A DNA stretch of 64,000 nt from Azolla caroliniana. Lineage: Eukaryota; Polypodiophyta. The notes under the pieces are model-generated. The model had not been told where the DNA came from. It did no database searches and worked only from the letters and a program-made list of their open reading frames with translations. Each line of letters begins with the position of its first letter. The first letter of the stretch is position 1. Location: positions 18,724,001 through 18,788,000 of the forward strand of contig JBHGNT010000007.1 of NCBI GenBank assembly GCA_043228905.1, written 5' to 3'. A program made the translations under genes and the position numbers. Below, piece by piece: positions 46,979 to 57,685 of the stretch.

Positions 46979-47309
46979 AGAACCTTCTTAAAACGAAGCA
47001 AATACACCCTCTCTACAAAAATTGGATGCACTAGTATCACATGTTGCTCAACTTGATGAGAATTTGCAAATATAAAAATACATGATAGGTCTACGAGTGG
47101 AGATCATTAGAAATCATGCAAGTTTAGACGCGTTGATAAGTTAATGTAGGCATAATAAAGTTCAACAATGGCTCAATATGTCACTACTGTGCGATAAGGG
47201 AAACACTAACTTAAAGACTTATATTAATTAGGTAAGTTTTACAAAAATATCAAGTGCACTTGTATCCATACTAATAAAATGAGTTATAGTTTATACTTTG
47301 ACCCATACG

Positions 47310-47590
47310 TGCATGTATGTAATTGTGGAAAATGTAGGATAGTGCACATTAGGATAAGTGATTGGAATAACTAACTTATTAAAGTATTCAATACTTGTAT
47401 TTAAAGTTGATCTAATCTATTCCTCAGTTTGTTTATATGGGATCAAACCATATGTATATAATTGTGGACAATGTAAGGCAGTGAACTTTAGGATAATGTC
47501 GTGGAAATAACAAACCTATTAAGCTTTCATACCTGTATTTAAAATTGATCTACTCTATTGCTTAGGTGATTCACACAGGATCAAACTCCG
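47310..47590. repeat. Two copies of a unit of about 139 bp near the left transposon end
   Basis: AATTGTGGA occurs at 47321 and 47460. Each is followed by AATGTA.G.AGTG, TTAGGATAA and CTTGTATTTAAA/CCTGTATTTAAA, and ends in GGATCAAAC. The unit lies between the terminal repeat and the methyltransferase stop codon. It could be subterminal binding sequence. Confidence 0.7.
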
Positions 47591-47979
47591 AACGATAACG
47601 CAACTGGAACCATTATCAACACACTACACAATCTAAGCAGCAATGGAATAGAAACATAATAGTTTTAACAATAGAAGACAAAGATCCATAATAACAACAT
47701 GGACAGTCATGGCAACAATTGTAGGGCCATGTTCTGTTAAGGTTAGCTTGGACCAAAATCAGCCTCAATTTAAACTAATTCATGTTTCTCCATAAATTTG
47801 GTAGTTAGCTATGCACGTGGTGAAACCAATGTCATAAATCTACTAACCAAGTATATAAAAATAAAATTGAAACATATAGAAGATTATAAAGAATAGAAAC
47901 CACTAGGTAAAACCCAAAATTTGTATTAATAATGTGAAATCCTAACAAATCGTCAGTGTCATTTTCTTCATAGAGTCTA

Positions 47980-50900
47980 TTACATAGCAATCAATTCATC
48001 GACGTCATTTTCTTCATCATCTTGTGTAGAACTCTCTTCGGCTATAGGTGCATTGGCTTCCCCTGTTAGCCGAGCCAACGAAATATCTTCTATAAGCTCA
48101 TCATCAAGCTCTATTAGCTCCCCCGGTTCGCCGGCTAACGGAGGAATAGGCTCTCGCGAAGCAAGTTGAAACCTTTCTGTATTAGCGAGGTTCTTTGCAC
48201 CGACCTCCTCATCCTGGTCTGGGCACTCCCACAAAGCCTTAATCCGCATATTAATAAATATAACCTGGTCCTCGTCCTTCTCCAATGCAACTGTATTTCT
48301 AAAGAGCTTCAATGCACATGCAGACGTCATTCCTGTGATGTAAGTAACAAGAAGATTTAGTTGTCAAACAAAAAAGATTCGGGATTGGTTATCTCAAGAT
48401 TGTTACTCTAGTTTGAGGAATACCTGTGCTAGAAAAGAGATCTAATATCCAGTCTCCTTCGATAGAAAACATCTCGATCAAGCGCATCATAAGTCGTTGA
48501 GGTTTTTGATATGGGTTGACAAGTCCTCGTTCTGTCATGGTGACATGTCGCAATTTCCGTGTCACTATTGGATATACCAACAGATTTGAACCTCCCACTT
48601 CATTAGAATGCTCCTTGATTCTCTATTTCTTAATTTCATCGAAGTAGCCAACTGTGATGTATTCAATGGCGTTAACGAACCGAAAAGTTGGCCCTCTATT
48701 TACATTGGTCTTGATCCTATAAAAAATAATACATCGAGTTAAGAATAGATTGAACAACCTTAAAAAATGCAATATAGTGAAAGACACCTATAAATAATCC
48801 TTACCATGCAAGGTTCTCGATGCCATGGCAACGAGATCTCAAAGCTTGAGCTACCGAGTATCCTTGGTCCATAGTATGAAAGAAAACTATTCGCCACAAG
48901 GATGCAGTCGTTAGCTCAGCGAAATCCTTGACCATCTTCTTCAATTATTTAAACCTAAACGATTCATCGTCGTATGATGACCCAGCCATTCGAAATCCGT
49001 AAGGAATATCTGCAATCATTAGCGTATATTCCTTCTTTGGCACCTTTTGGATCAAGTCGACGACATCACCGCAAACCACATTGTAGTAAAGATCTCTCGT
49101 AATATCTTTTTTGTGGCTAAATTTTTTTAAAGGAGCCATCTTCCTCCATTTCATACGCCTTGACTAAGCGACGATCCTTTTCTTTTCTGGCTCGCTCGAG
49201 ATGTGCAAGGAAGGATGTAGGGAAATCGTGTATATCCTTAACTTCTCCTTGTTTCTTGCCTCGACACGGTTTCTAATAGAAGCAATAGGACATCAGGTAT
49301 TATTATACAAGCTCTACATATAATGAAAGGGTAATGAAAAACCATCAATACTAACCCAATCCTTGAATGCAATAAAATACTCTGATAACGCCTTATATGA
49401 AGATGTTAGAGGATAATCCTCGGTCACTTGTTCCCAAGTTATACATCCAAGTTGTTTTATCATAACTTCTTGGATCTTCATGTACACCTTATGACTGTAA
49501 AATTAGAAATCAAGATTAGAACTTTGAATTACACTATATAGACTACAATTTCAGTATTTGAAAGACTTACTTATTGAACTCAGTGACCATTTCTTCAAGG
49601 CTTAAATCTTTCGCCACAACCCTTGACAAAACAGACACAAGAAGCTGCTCGTCCTTAATACCTTGCATCGCTCTCCACAGAGACAGCTTCATGTCGTCTG
49701 CGGCTTCTTCAATTGTCAAGTCAATTTTCTTGGCGGCTTGTGACTTTAACTCTAGTTGAGGGTCAACCTTACATTTCTTTTGTCGTTGACCCTTTACCTC
49801 CTTATTCTCCCACATTGAGAAGATTTGATCTTGTAGGTCCCATACTTCTCCATCTCTAAATGCCAATTGAAACCAAGACTTGTATTTTCGAAGACCATCG
49901 GACTTAACATTATCATCTACAACAATGCCGACTTCATGCAGACATTGACGTTGTAGGCCTGGATGTAACTTCACACCAAATTTTTGTTTCATGTCCAAAT
50001 ACTCGTGGTGGAAGAACCGTATACGCTCAATGGACGACATTTTCTGCCTATAGTCATTATCATTATTATGGTCCCATGCCAACAGCTTAGCCTCTTCGGT
50101 TGTGAGCCCAACATAAATTTTGCACTCGACATACTTGAAGAAGAATGTCGTTGGATGTTCTCTCACAAGTTGCCGACGTGCCTCCACTGAATGCGATCCA
50201 CCAATGACAAAGTAATTATATTTATCATGCTTTCTAATATCAAAATCTTCAATGGTTTCACATTCTTCAGGATCTACCATAACAATAAAAGGCACCACAG
50301 TGGCATGAGGATTAATTTTCATTTTTTTCTTGAGATTTTGAACATGCATGTGGTGTGGCTCTCTAATCTCAAGTGGTCGTCGACCTATTTTTTCATCAAT
50401 AGGGGGCCGATGGATGTGTGTTATAGGCAAATTAAACCCTTGCCCTTTCCTGACCAGTTTACGTTGCATTAACTCTCTCCTTATCTTATTCTGCTCGGAT
50501 GACAAAACACCCGATGCCAGCTCAGCTCCTGACGTCCCCTTATTGTCCTCCTCTTCGTTTTCACTTGTTGAATCGGTGTCCGACATTTTGGATGTCTTCT
50601 TCTTTGGTATTCTTGACTGGACTTTGGATACCCTTTTTGTGGCCTTCAATGGGGAGGGCACGTCATCTCTTAGAATTACATGGCCTTGTATATAAGGCCT
50701 CAAGGTAACAATAAGGTTTTGTGAGCTTTCAAGATATTTTTTGAACGCTTCTGGCCAACAAGATTCCTTTACTAAAAGATCTTTTGAAAGGAACACTTTA
50801 CGTACCCCCTTGGAGCACTCTATCATTACCAGTATGTTGGCCGAATATGCATCTTCGTAGTCAAATCGTAGAATACGGCCATACATAAATGGGGTTTCCT

Positions 50901-51972
50901 TTCCAAGCTGCCCCTCCCCCTTCTTCTTTGCTGTATACAATACGACTTTTTTCTTTGAGTCGACATATTGCATACACCATTCCTTGTCTGTTAGATCACA
51001 GTCAGGAAGGTCTTCACCTCTAGTAGCGGCGACAAGTTTCTTTTGGCTAACGTCAATGTGTGGCTGAGATTTTGTCTCCTCGGCTTTTTTCCTCTCTTCA
51101 TGGTCTCAGGAGCTACCTTGGTCTGGGCTTCGATTGGAGAACCCTGTATGCGTAACTTTATTTTCTTCACGGGTCGGTCCGATAGGTTCTCAAATGACCT
51201 ATTTAAGAAAGTACATGCAAAAACATAAGTTAGGTGGTCACGTAGATTAAGGTTGTATATTAAAATATAAATAAGAAGATGAAGAACAATTCTCACTAGC
51301 AGGCGATTAGTAGTGAAGTGAAAATATCAATCATGCATTCAGAGTACATGGTAGTCCTATATTCAAAAATCCATTCTAGGCAGGGCTATTCAAACTAGAA
51401 AATATATATCGTAATAAGTAAACAGGGTTATATATTCTTTTAAAGAGGAGGTATGACTTATATAGATTCCAGACCTATATTGAGGAGAATTTGCTATCAT
51501 AAAGGTAATTTGTGGGTTATTTTCTACTCTTTTAAGCAAATAGTAGGTCATAAAACACCTATAATTAGGGCATGTTTTTTTAAAAAGTAAGGCAAGTCAA
51601 CATAAAAAATACTGATTTTGACAGACAATTTGATATCTTTTCCACACAATAATTAATTGTTGCCCCAAAAAACACAATTTTTCTCTTTCAAGGCCTTCTT
51701 TTATACAGGAACTCGATACGGCGTATCGAGTTCATGTTTCAAAAGCAAAGGAAACACAGGAACTCGATATGGCGTATCGAGTTCCTGTTTAAAAAGAAAA
51801 AAAAAAAATATGAACTCGATACGCCCTATCGAGTTCTTGTATAAAGTTTGTATTGTATACAGGAACTCGATACGGCGTATCGAGTTCTTGATCGACAAAA
51901 CATATTTACAAAAATGTCCACAGTGTCAGAGGCCTACCTAGAGTCCTCGCACTCGATTCTCTTTGAAGACAT
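47980..51972 (-). pseudogene. ParB-like domain fused to beta-class amino-DNA methyltransferase (broken copy)
   Basis: Gene model: exons 51972-51938, 51198-49571, 49494-49356, 49272-48805, 48716-48424 and 48332-47980. All splice phases agree, for a protein of about 971 residues if the lesions are ignored. The start is MSSKRIECEDSR. A Lys/Arg-rich region leads to a ParB-like domain at about 285-410 (EPHHMHVQNLKKKMK...YFVIGGSHSVEARRQL). The methyltransferase at about 620-890 has motif IV ADIPYG (near 695), then NPYQKPQRLMMRLIE, then motif I DLFSSTGG (near 850) and ACALKLFRNTVALE. Order IV then I is the beta class, and D-x-P-Y suggests N6-adenine or N4-cytosine as product. An acidic tail (DDEENDVDEL) ends the protein. 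Lesions: frameshifts at T6 51085-51090 and T7 49122-49128 (plus-strand runs), stops at 48945-48947 (TAA) and 48623-48625 (TAG). Introns 2-5 are only 76-91 nt. Confidence 0.8.
51709..51887. repeat. Four phased 25-bp palindromes in intron 1 of the methyltransferase gene
   Basis: Sites at 51709-51733, 51760-51784, 51812-51836 and 51863-51887. Each is GAACTCGATACG, one central base, then CGTATCGAGTTC. Sites 1 and 4 are perfect inverted repeats, and sites 2 and 3 each have one change. Start-to-start spacing is 51, 52 and 51 bp, close to five helical turns. The intervening sequence is not conserved beyond a few bases (CAGGAACTC). The array lies in the first intron of the minus-strand gene and about 0.9 kb from the start of the plus-strand gene. 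It looks like a set of protein-binding sites, for example for the ParB-like protein or the transposase. Hairpin formation in the transcript is an alternative. Confidence 0.92.
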
Positions 51973-52071
51973 GGTTGATCGTGTGGTAGTGGAGGCGAAG
52001 ATCACGCTTTTGTGCTTCGTGCTCTGTACGCTCTTGTCTACTCTTGTGAGTGAAATATGACGAGGTCCTCC

Positions 52072-52079
52072 TATTTATA
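52072..52079 (-). promoter_or_regulatory. TATA box of the methyltransferase gene
   Basis: The minus strand reads TATAAATA, about 100 bp upstream of the predicted start codon at 51972. A transcript starting roughly 30 bp downstream would include exon 1 and an intron that contains the palindrome array. Confidence 0.6.
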
Positions 52080-52671
52080 GGGATTGACGACATTGGTTAA
52101 AGTAACCATAATCACCTTAACCAAGGTTGGTAAGTTTGAGGATAGTTAGTTGGTAACCACAGTGACATTAACTAGAGTAACTTATGATTGCATTAATGAT
52201 TACAAAGTCAAACTAACATATTAATCAATCTTTTATAGTGATAACAACCAACAATGACTTCAAAGGTCATGAAGGAGACAATGATAGAGGTTCATGAATG
52301 TACCAATGATTGATTACTAAAAGCAACAATTTTTATGACTCTCAAATGTTGTGTATTAAAGATGTGGGCATGAATTAACCAATGATTGATGAGTCTAATA
52401 TTTAAAATGGTGAGCATTAAAGAACCAATGAGTGAGAGGTTCTATATCAAATATGGGTGCCATTAATTAGCCAATGATTTTAACATTAATCCAACATATT
52501 TATGGCTTGGTAATAATTAGATTTATATTATACTTGATTTAACTTCATATAGATGTAGTTTAAATAATAATTGATATTTTAAATACAATTACTATATTAA
52601 AAATAAATTTTTTATGTATTGTATTAATATAATATTACATAATATAGACATTCTATTGATTTGGCTTTTGT

Positions 52672-52722
52672 TTAGAGAGAAGTTTATGTTTAGAGAGGAG
52701 TATATGTTTAGAGAGGAGCTTA
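52672..52722 (+). repeat. Three tandem TTTAGAGAG-type units upstream of the transposase-like gene
   Basis: The unit TATGTTTAGAGAGGAG and its variants occur three times with a period of about 17-18 bp, ending 60 bp before the ATG at 52782. Probably 5' leader or promoter sequence. Confidence 0.65.
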
Positions 52723-52781
52723 TTAGTTTTTTTCCTTACCCTAAGCACATAACTTACAGAGCCCTATCTAGACCTTAAGCC

Positions 52782-55550
52782 ATGAGTGAAGATTCACCGT
52801 TCTCGATTGAGGAATATTGTTTGTTATCAGACTCATTGTTTTCTACTGAAGAGTATTGTTTGTCGACAGAGTCACCATATTCTATTGAAGAATATTGTCT
52901 GTCAACAGACTCACCATATTCTATTGAAGAATATTGTCTGAGCTCATCTACAGGGAATGTAAATAATGACACATGTGAAGAGTTCTCTATTGAAGAATAC
53001 GATATTAATAAAGATACGGAGAATGAAGGTAGTGCCAAGGAAACATTGAATAACATTGGCGATGGTCACAACAAAGAATTAGATTGTAACAAGGTTACAC
53101 CAACCTCTATGCAGGAAGAGAAATTTGGGAGCCCTATGCATATTAGAAGAATCCCACGAAGAATTCGTCTGGCTAGATTTAGCTTGGTGACATCAGATAA
53201 ACAGATTGGATTTGATGTCAAAAAAATATGTTGTGCCCGTGGTTGTATGTCTATGATTGGAAAATCAAAGTTGCGAGAATTAAGGCGATACTATTTTTCG
53301 ATGACCGGTGATGAGCAAGACACTTACCTCGGGTCACATATGCAACTAGTATCTGACAAATGTACGGGGATCAAAGTATCATTCGAGTATTATATCTTCC
53401 ATGCACAACAGATATGTAGAGTTGCATTCAAAATTGCGTTATGTGTTAGTAACATGCGGCTACATAGAGTACAACAATGTCTACTTAGCGGGGATCAGAT
53501 GCTCAATTGTAAAGAGGTTCCAAGTATGAAAGGTGCAATTGGAAGACATGCTATTGGTTGGATGAAAACTTACTTTCAATTAAATTGTGAAGTAATGCCC
53601 ACTACAGGTAGGATGCACCTTTATGATAATTATACACGTCGGGAAGTTTATGATGGCTATCGATCTGATATGCTGGGCTCATGTAATAAGTCTATCACCT
53701 ATAGCCAATTCACAAGATTATGGAGAGCTCAGTTTTCAAATGTTATCATTCCTCGTAAAGTACGTATGGGGTATTGCTCCATTTGTGCAAATCTTAAAAG
53801 TTTGGCTAAAGGTGCAAAGACATCAATGGAAAAGGATATGAGTAAGAAGTTACTACAAGAGCATCGTGAGGCACAATCCTTAGAACGAAAGAAGGCGATG
53901 CATCATAGAGAGAAGTGTTTGAAGAGGCCCGAACAATACATGTGCTTAATGATAGATGGCATGGACCAGAAGAATACGTGCTTGCTGCATATGCGGAGGC
54001 TCCCTAAAGATGTCAATGATGAGTGCCTTGTTCAAATGCACTTGGTGGGATGCTTGGCTTATAATAGGTCTGTTGGACCTCACGTCTTCATTACATACCC
54101 CAATGTTCACAATGACCCTAACCTAACAGTTACAGTCATTCACCGAGTTTTGATGTCTTGGGGCCAACCTTTCCCCCCTGTTCTATACATTCAATTAGAC
54201 AATACTGCTAGAGAGAACAAAAATTCAACTATATTTGGCTATCTAAGTATGTTGGTCAACCAAGAATTGTTTAGGAAAGTGAAAGTCAATTTTCTTTTGG
54301 TTGGCTACACACATGACCATATAGATCAGATGTTTAGCACATTCTCCAGACAATTGTCTCGGCATGATGTTTTCACTTTACCTAAACTATTTGATGTCAT
54401 TTGTGATGCATATACACCACACCCAAAAGTGCTACACTTGAAGGAGGTATATGACTTTAAGAGATATATATCAGATGGGGGTGGTGGGAATGTTAAAGTG
54501 CTTGCTCAGTTAAACAATATAAGTTTCAATCACATTTTTATGATAAAGAAAAATGGAATAAGTGGTTCTACACTTTTGTATGCTAAACAATATTCATCTT
54601 CTACAACATGGGAACCTAAAGGTGGTTGCCAGTTATTACTTTGTATGCCGAGTACAATTGTCCATGGAGCTAAGCAAATGTCAATTGAGAAGAAAGGACA
54701 GTTGCAGAGCGACTTGGTATCAGAATAAAAACGGTCATGGCTCCAAGCCTTAGAAGAAAAAAGAAAGCATATTGAGGCCGCCAAGAAATATGCCGCACAA
54801 CAAGACACGTCATGGTGGGATGTATTTTATAGTGATCAGAAAGGAATTATTGACAATTGTGTATCTGGTGATAATTGGAATTTGGAAACGCCATTCACAT
54901 GGTCGCTGCAACATGATCACGTAAATAGAACTCCGGAGCAACTAGCAAATGTGATTAATGACAGCTTAGTCCATCCACAACAAAGAGACATTTATGTGGG
55001 ACTAAGGATGACCAAAGCAGCCGAAGCTAGATGGCAAGGCAATTTGCAAGAGCTCACCGCGGGGATGTTGATTGCAACGCCGGCTGATGAGAACTCACAT
55101 GGCCACCAATTTTGGGTTGGTAAAATTCTAGAAGTGCTACTACATGAAATAGAAAACACGATCAAGTCTATAAATGTTCATTGGTACAACACTAGAAGTG
55201 CAAATGCTTTTACAGGCAAGTATACATTGGAGATGATTGAATGCCCAACAAGAAGGGGAGGTAGGAAGAGGAAGCGAAACATTCGTAACACCTCGACCCT
55301 TGATATCTCTGATGTGGATATCATCGTGTACAACTTCACACTTACAAAAGCTGGACGATTAAAGAAGTCAACAATAGATATAATAAAAGAAAAATTACCA
55401 GGTCTACAAGGTGGCTCGAGTCAAAGGCAAACGAGATCTGCTACATATAATCTAGAGTCAAACCATTTGGTTTATGACGAAGATAATGCACTGATTGGTA
55501 CATTCGAGGATGATGAGGAGGAATCGTCATTGTATACCGTAAAGGAGTGA
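52782..55550 (+). pseudogene. Transposase-like protein with RNase H-like D-DN-HxxxD core, one internal stop
   Basis: A single frame of 922 codons from ATG 52782 to 55550, interrupted only by TAA at 54726-54728 (LVSE*KRSWLQALEEKRK), as expected from CAA to TAA. The N-terminus has five repeats of a 12-15 residue unit (SIEEYCLS). A Cys-containing segment (MGYCSICANLKSL) precedes the core: MIDGMDQKN (Asp392, Asp395), YIQLDNTARENKNSTIF (Asp473), and LLVGYTHDHIDQMFS (His511, Asp515). This D...DN..NKN...G.TH...D pattern is that of uncharacterised eukaryotic proteins that I believe are catalogued as DUF7869, considered RNase H-like. The C-terminal third has an SH3-like-looking stretch (FWVGKILEV...INVHWYNTRS) and a basic patch RRGGRKRKRN. 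Being the only other gene of the element, it is the likely transposase. Confidence 0.75.
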
Positions 55551-56027
55551 TCATGAATGTATATTTGGCTATTAAGTGTAACTACATTCCGCTTGTAACA
55601 AATCGAGTAATATAAAAGCATGTGTTTTGAATTCTTATGATTTCTAAAAAATCGTTTCTTATAAAATAACATTGGTTGTAAAGTTTGTGATATAAATTGA
55701 GAATGTATCTTTTTGAAATTGGTCTTTTTTTAGTTACTTCTAAATCACGAAAATAGTGGATTTTTAACCTTTTTCATAGTATGTTTGAACATGTATGATA
55801 CTGGTATCAATGTGTTTTGTAAAATCATTGAAAAAGCCCTAAAATCAACCAAAATTTCCCTTATCCTTCCATTTATGCGCGATCCTTCCACTTGTGAACG
55901 TGAACGTGTTTATACCTCATTAGGGGTATTTTTGTAACTTGATGCTTATTAGTATAGAGAAAGGACTTTAAGCTACACTCTTGTTAATCATCCCTCATTT
56001 CTTACTTGTTGCTTATAAGTGTGTTTC

Positions 56028-56082
<55 letters not shown>

Positions 56083-56348
56083 CACATAGTCTTTTGTTAC
56101 TTAATCACATACATGATTAACTACTCACATAATTAGATACTAATTAACCCTTACTTAGTTAACATCAACTATTAGATACATGTAATTATCACCTCCAAGT
56201 TGTCAGTTGATCCCTACATGTATTCTTAGAGTGCACATTTTGTGATAAGTAATATTAGCATTAGTTGTAGCAAGGGAGGTAGGTCATATTAAATGACAAG
56301 TCGATAATAGAAAAGGAATATCCCCACTACTATCAATTTACTTACATG

Positions 56349-56760
56349 TGTTGAGAGATCAAGCTCAACTAGAATTAGTTAGTTAGTCAACCATGTAACT
56401 TTGTAGTTACCTAGATAGAATCTAGTTAGAAGTGTTGACTATAACACCTTAAATAGGACCTTGTACTTAAGTAGGATATTCTAGATCCTCCACTCCCAAG
56501 GTCATTTAATATAGGACTTACATGATTGTACCTATATTCTCCTCACACATGAGATCTATATATACCTCATTTATGGTATTTTTGTATTTTATGATGCTTT
56601 CTAATATAGTTACTCATCCCCCATCTTGTGTTGTTCATAAGTGTACTTCTCTCTCTCTTCCTCTCACACACATACACACACATATCACTTAATCTTCTGC
56701 TTAACTTAATCACATAATTAGGTACTAATTAACCCGTAGTTAATCACATAATTCTTATCA
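56349..56760. mobile_element. Solo LTR, family L1
   Basis: It begins TGTTGAGAGATCAAGCTC and ends TAATTCTTATCA, flanked by exact ACATG at 56344-56348 and 56761-56765. The corresponding segment near 38560-38600 reads through without it. It contains CT and CA short repeats and a CCCCCATCTTGTGTTGTTCATAAGTG segment shared with the other copies. Confidence 0.9.
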
Positions 56761-56989
56761 ACATGTTTATACAAATTCTCTTTATCTTATAGTGAGACAC
56801 TTTGATCATTATCTATGACAAATCAATTTGTAGTCAAGATCCCATCTAAGTTTAAAGGTGTGAGTGCATCGAAGGACAACTATTGTAATCTACTCTCATG
56901 CATAGTAGAAAGTTTGGGTTTACACATATATATATCTTTATGAGTGTAACTCTATATGTCCATCTAATCAATGCTCAATAGTTGTCACA

Positions 56990-57290
56990 AACATATATAT
57001 GAGGTTAACTATATGCCACTGTGGTATGTAAGGGTTCGACCCATATGACCTCCTAGTCTCCATTGGGAAACCTTACCAACTGAGCTTTACAAAATGCTCC
57101 AAAGGCCATTCGAGGTTTTCATCAACAATGCCCACATAAACTAGTCGCGGGTGTTCAGAAATGGCCTTAGAGGGAGGATAATGTCATAGACATATATATG
57201 AGGTTAACTCGATGCCACTTTGGAATGTAGAGGTTGAACCAATGACCTCATGGTCTTCATTGGACAACTTACCAAGTGAGCTACATCCAT
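56990..57290 (-). repeat. Two tandem tRNA-like (SINE-like) units, 199 bp apart
   Basis: On the minus strand, AGCTCAGTTGGTAAG is followed about 35 bp later by GGGTCGAACCC in the first unit (57023-57092). TAGCTCACTTGGTAAG followed by GGTTCAACC marks the second (57215-57290). These match pol III A and B boxes. Both units share CATATATATGAGGTTAACT at 56992 and 57191. No complete cloverleaf is seen, so they are repeat-derived rather than tRNA genes. Confidence 0.55.
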
Positions 57291-57364
57291 CAGAGAATCC
57301 TTGTATAATATTCAACTTGATGCATTGTAGGTTGAACACTATAAGTTTCCATAAACTTCTAGAG

Positions 57365-57685
57365 AATGCAATAAGGAAATATCGCAAGGACGCGACATAT
57401 CCCTCGTGTTTTCATTTTCTTCTTTTGTTTTTCTAGTTTTTGCTTTTCCAAACTAACTCTGCTTTCCTTTTTTGCTTTTCTTGCTTTTCTTGCTTTTCCT
57501 TGCTTCTCTACATTCGTGCATTGACACACATCCACGATTCTCTATTGGTCGATTTGTAGCCAGTATGCATCTGTGGCTACATATAAATGACCATCATGAC
57601 GATCAAACCATGTGACCCTTGCCTTGAGTACCCGACACTCACCTGGTGACCAACAACATCTGTAATTGAAAAAGGGGGCTGGGGA
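57365..57685. repeat. Dispersed duplication, partner of 33460-33856
   Basis: It starts near GGACGCGACATATCCCTCGT at about 57386 and follows the 33-kb copy to the MITE boundary, with a shorter T-rich tract. The pair resumes beyond the MITE at 58170. Confidence 0.75.

Larger units (their letters stand above)
46934..55910. mobile_element. DNA transposon of 8977 bp carrying a ParB-like/DNA methyltransferase gene and a transposase-like gene
   Basis: The terminal inverted repeats are 36 bp (46934-46969 and 55875-55910), identical at 33 positions with transitions only. They begin AACAC(A/G)TTC and include GTTCACAAGTGGAAGGAT. TATA lies on both sides (46930-46933, 55911-55914); because TATA is self-complementary, the duplication could be TATA or just TA. 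The host site is a solo LTR, whose other copies give the uninterrupted sequence. Inside are two divergent genes, a minus-strand ParB-like/methyltransferase gene (47980-51972) and a plus-strand transposase-like gene (52782-55550), with a phased palindrome array between their coding cores. The superfamily is not recognised from ends or target alone. Both genes are damaged, so the copy is probably not autonomous now. Confidence 0.85.
46693..56163. mobile_element. Solo LTR, family L1, split by the 9-kb DNA transposon
   Basis: The left half, 46693-46933, begins TGTTGAGATACCAAGCTC and runs to GAGATGTATGTATA. The right half, 55911-56163, resumes TATACCTCATTAGGGGTATTTTT and ends AGTTAACA. Together they match the intact copies at 45304 and 56349, which read straight through at this point. 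The surrounding copia sequence is found without this LTR near 38385 (AGTATTATCAACTATTAG). A clear 5-bp duplication was not found on the right side. Confidence 0.85.

Noticed and set aside
51709-51887. Identity of the palindromes with bacterial parS
   Set aside because: The half-site GAACTCGATACG does not resemble the known TGTTTCACGTGAAACA parS consensus. Only the general idea of ParB-like binding is retained.
51657-52060. Short frames on both strands over the palindromes (for example 51701-51898 minus)
   Set aside because: They arise from the repeated palindromic sequence (NSIRRIEF-type repeats) and lie in the first intron or leader of the methyltransferase gene.
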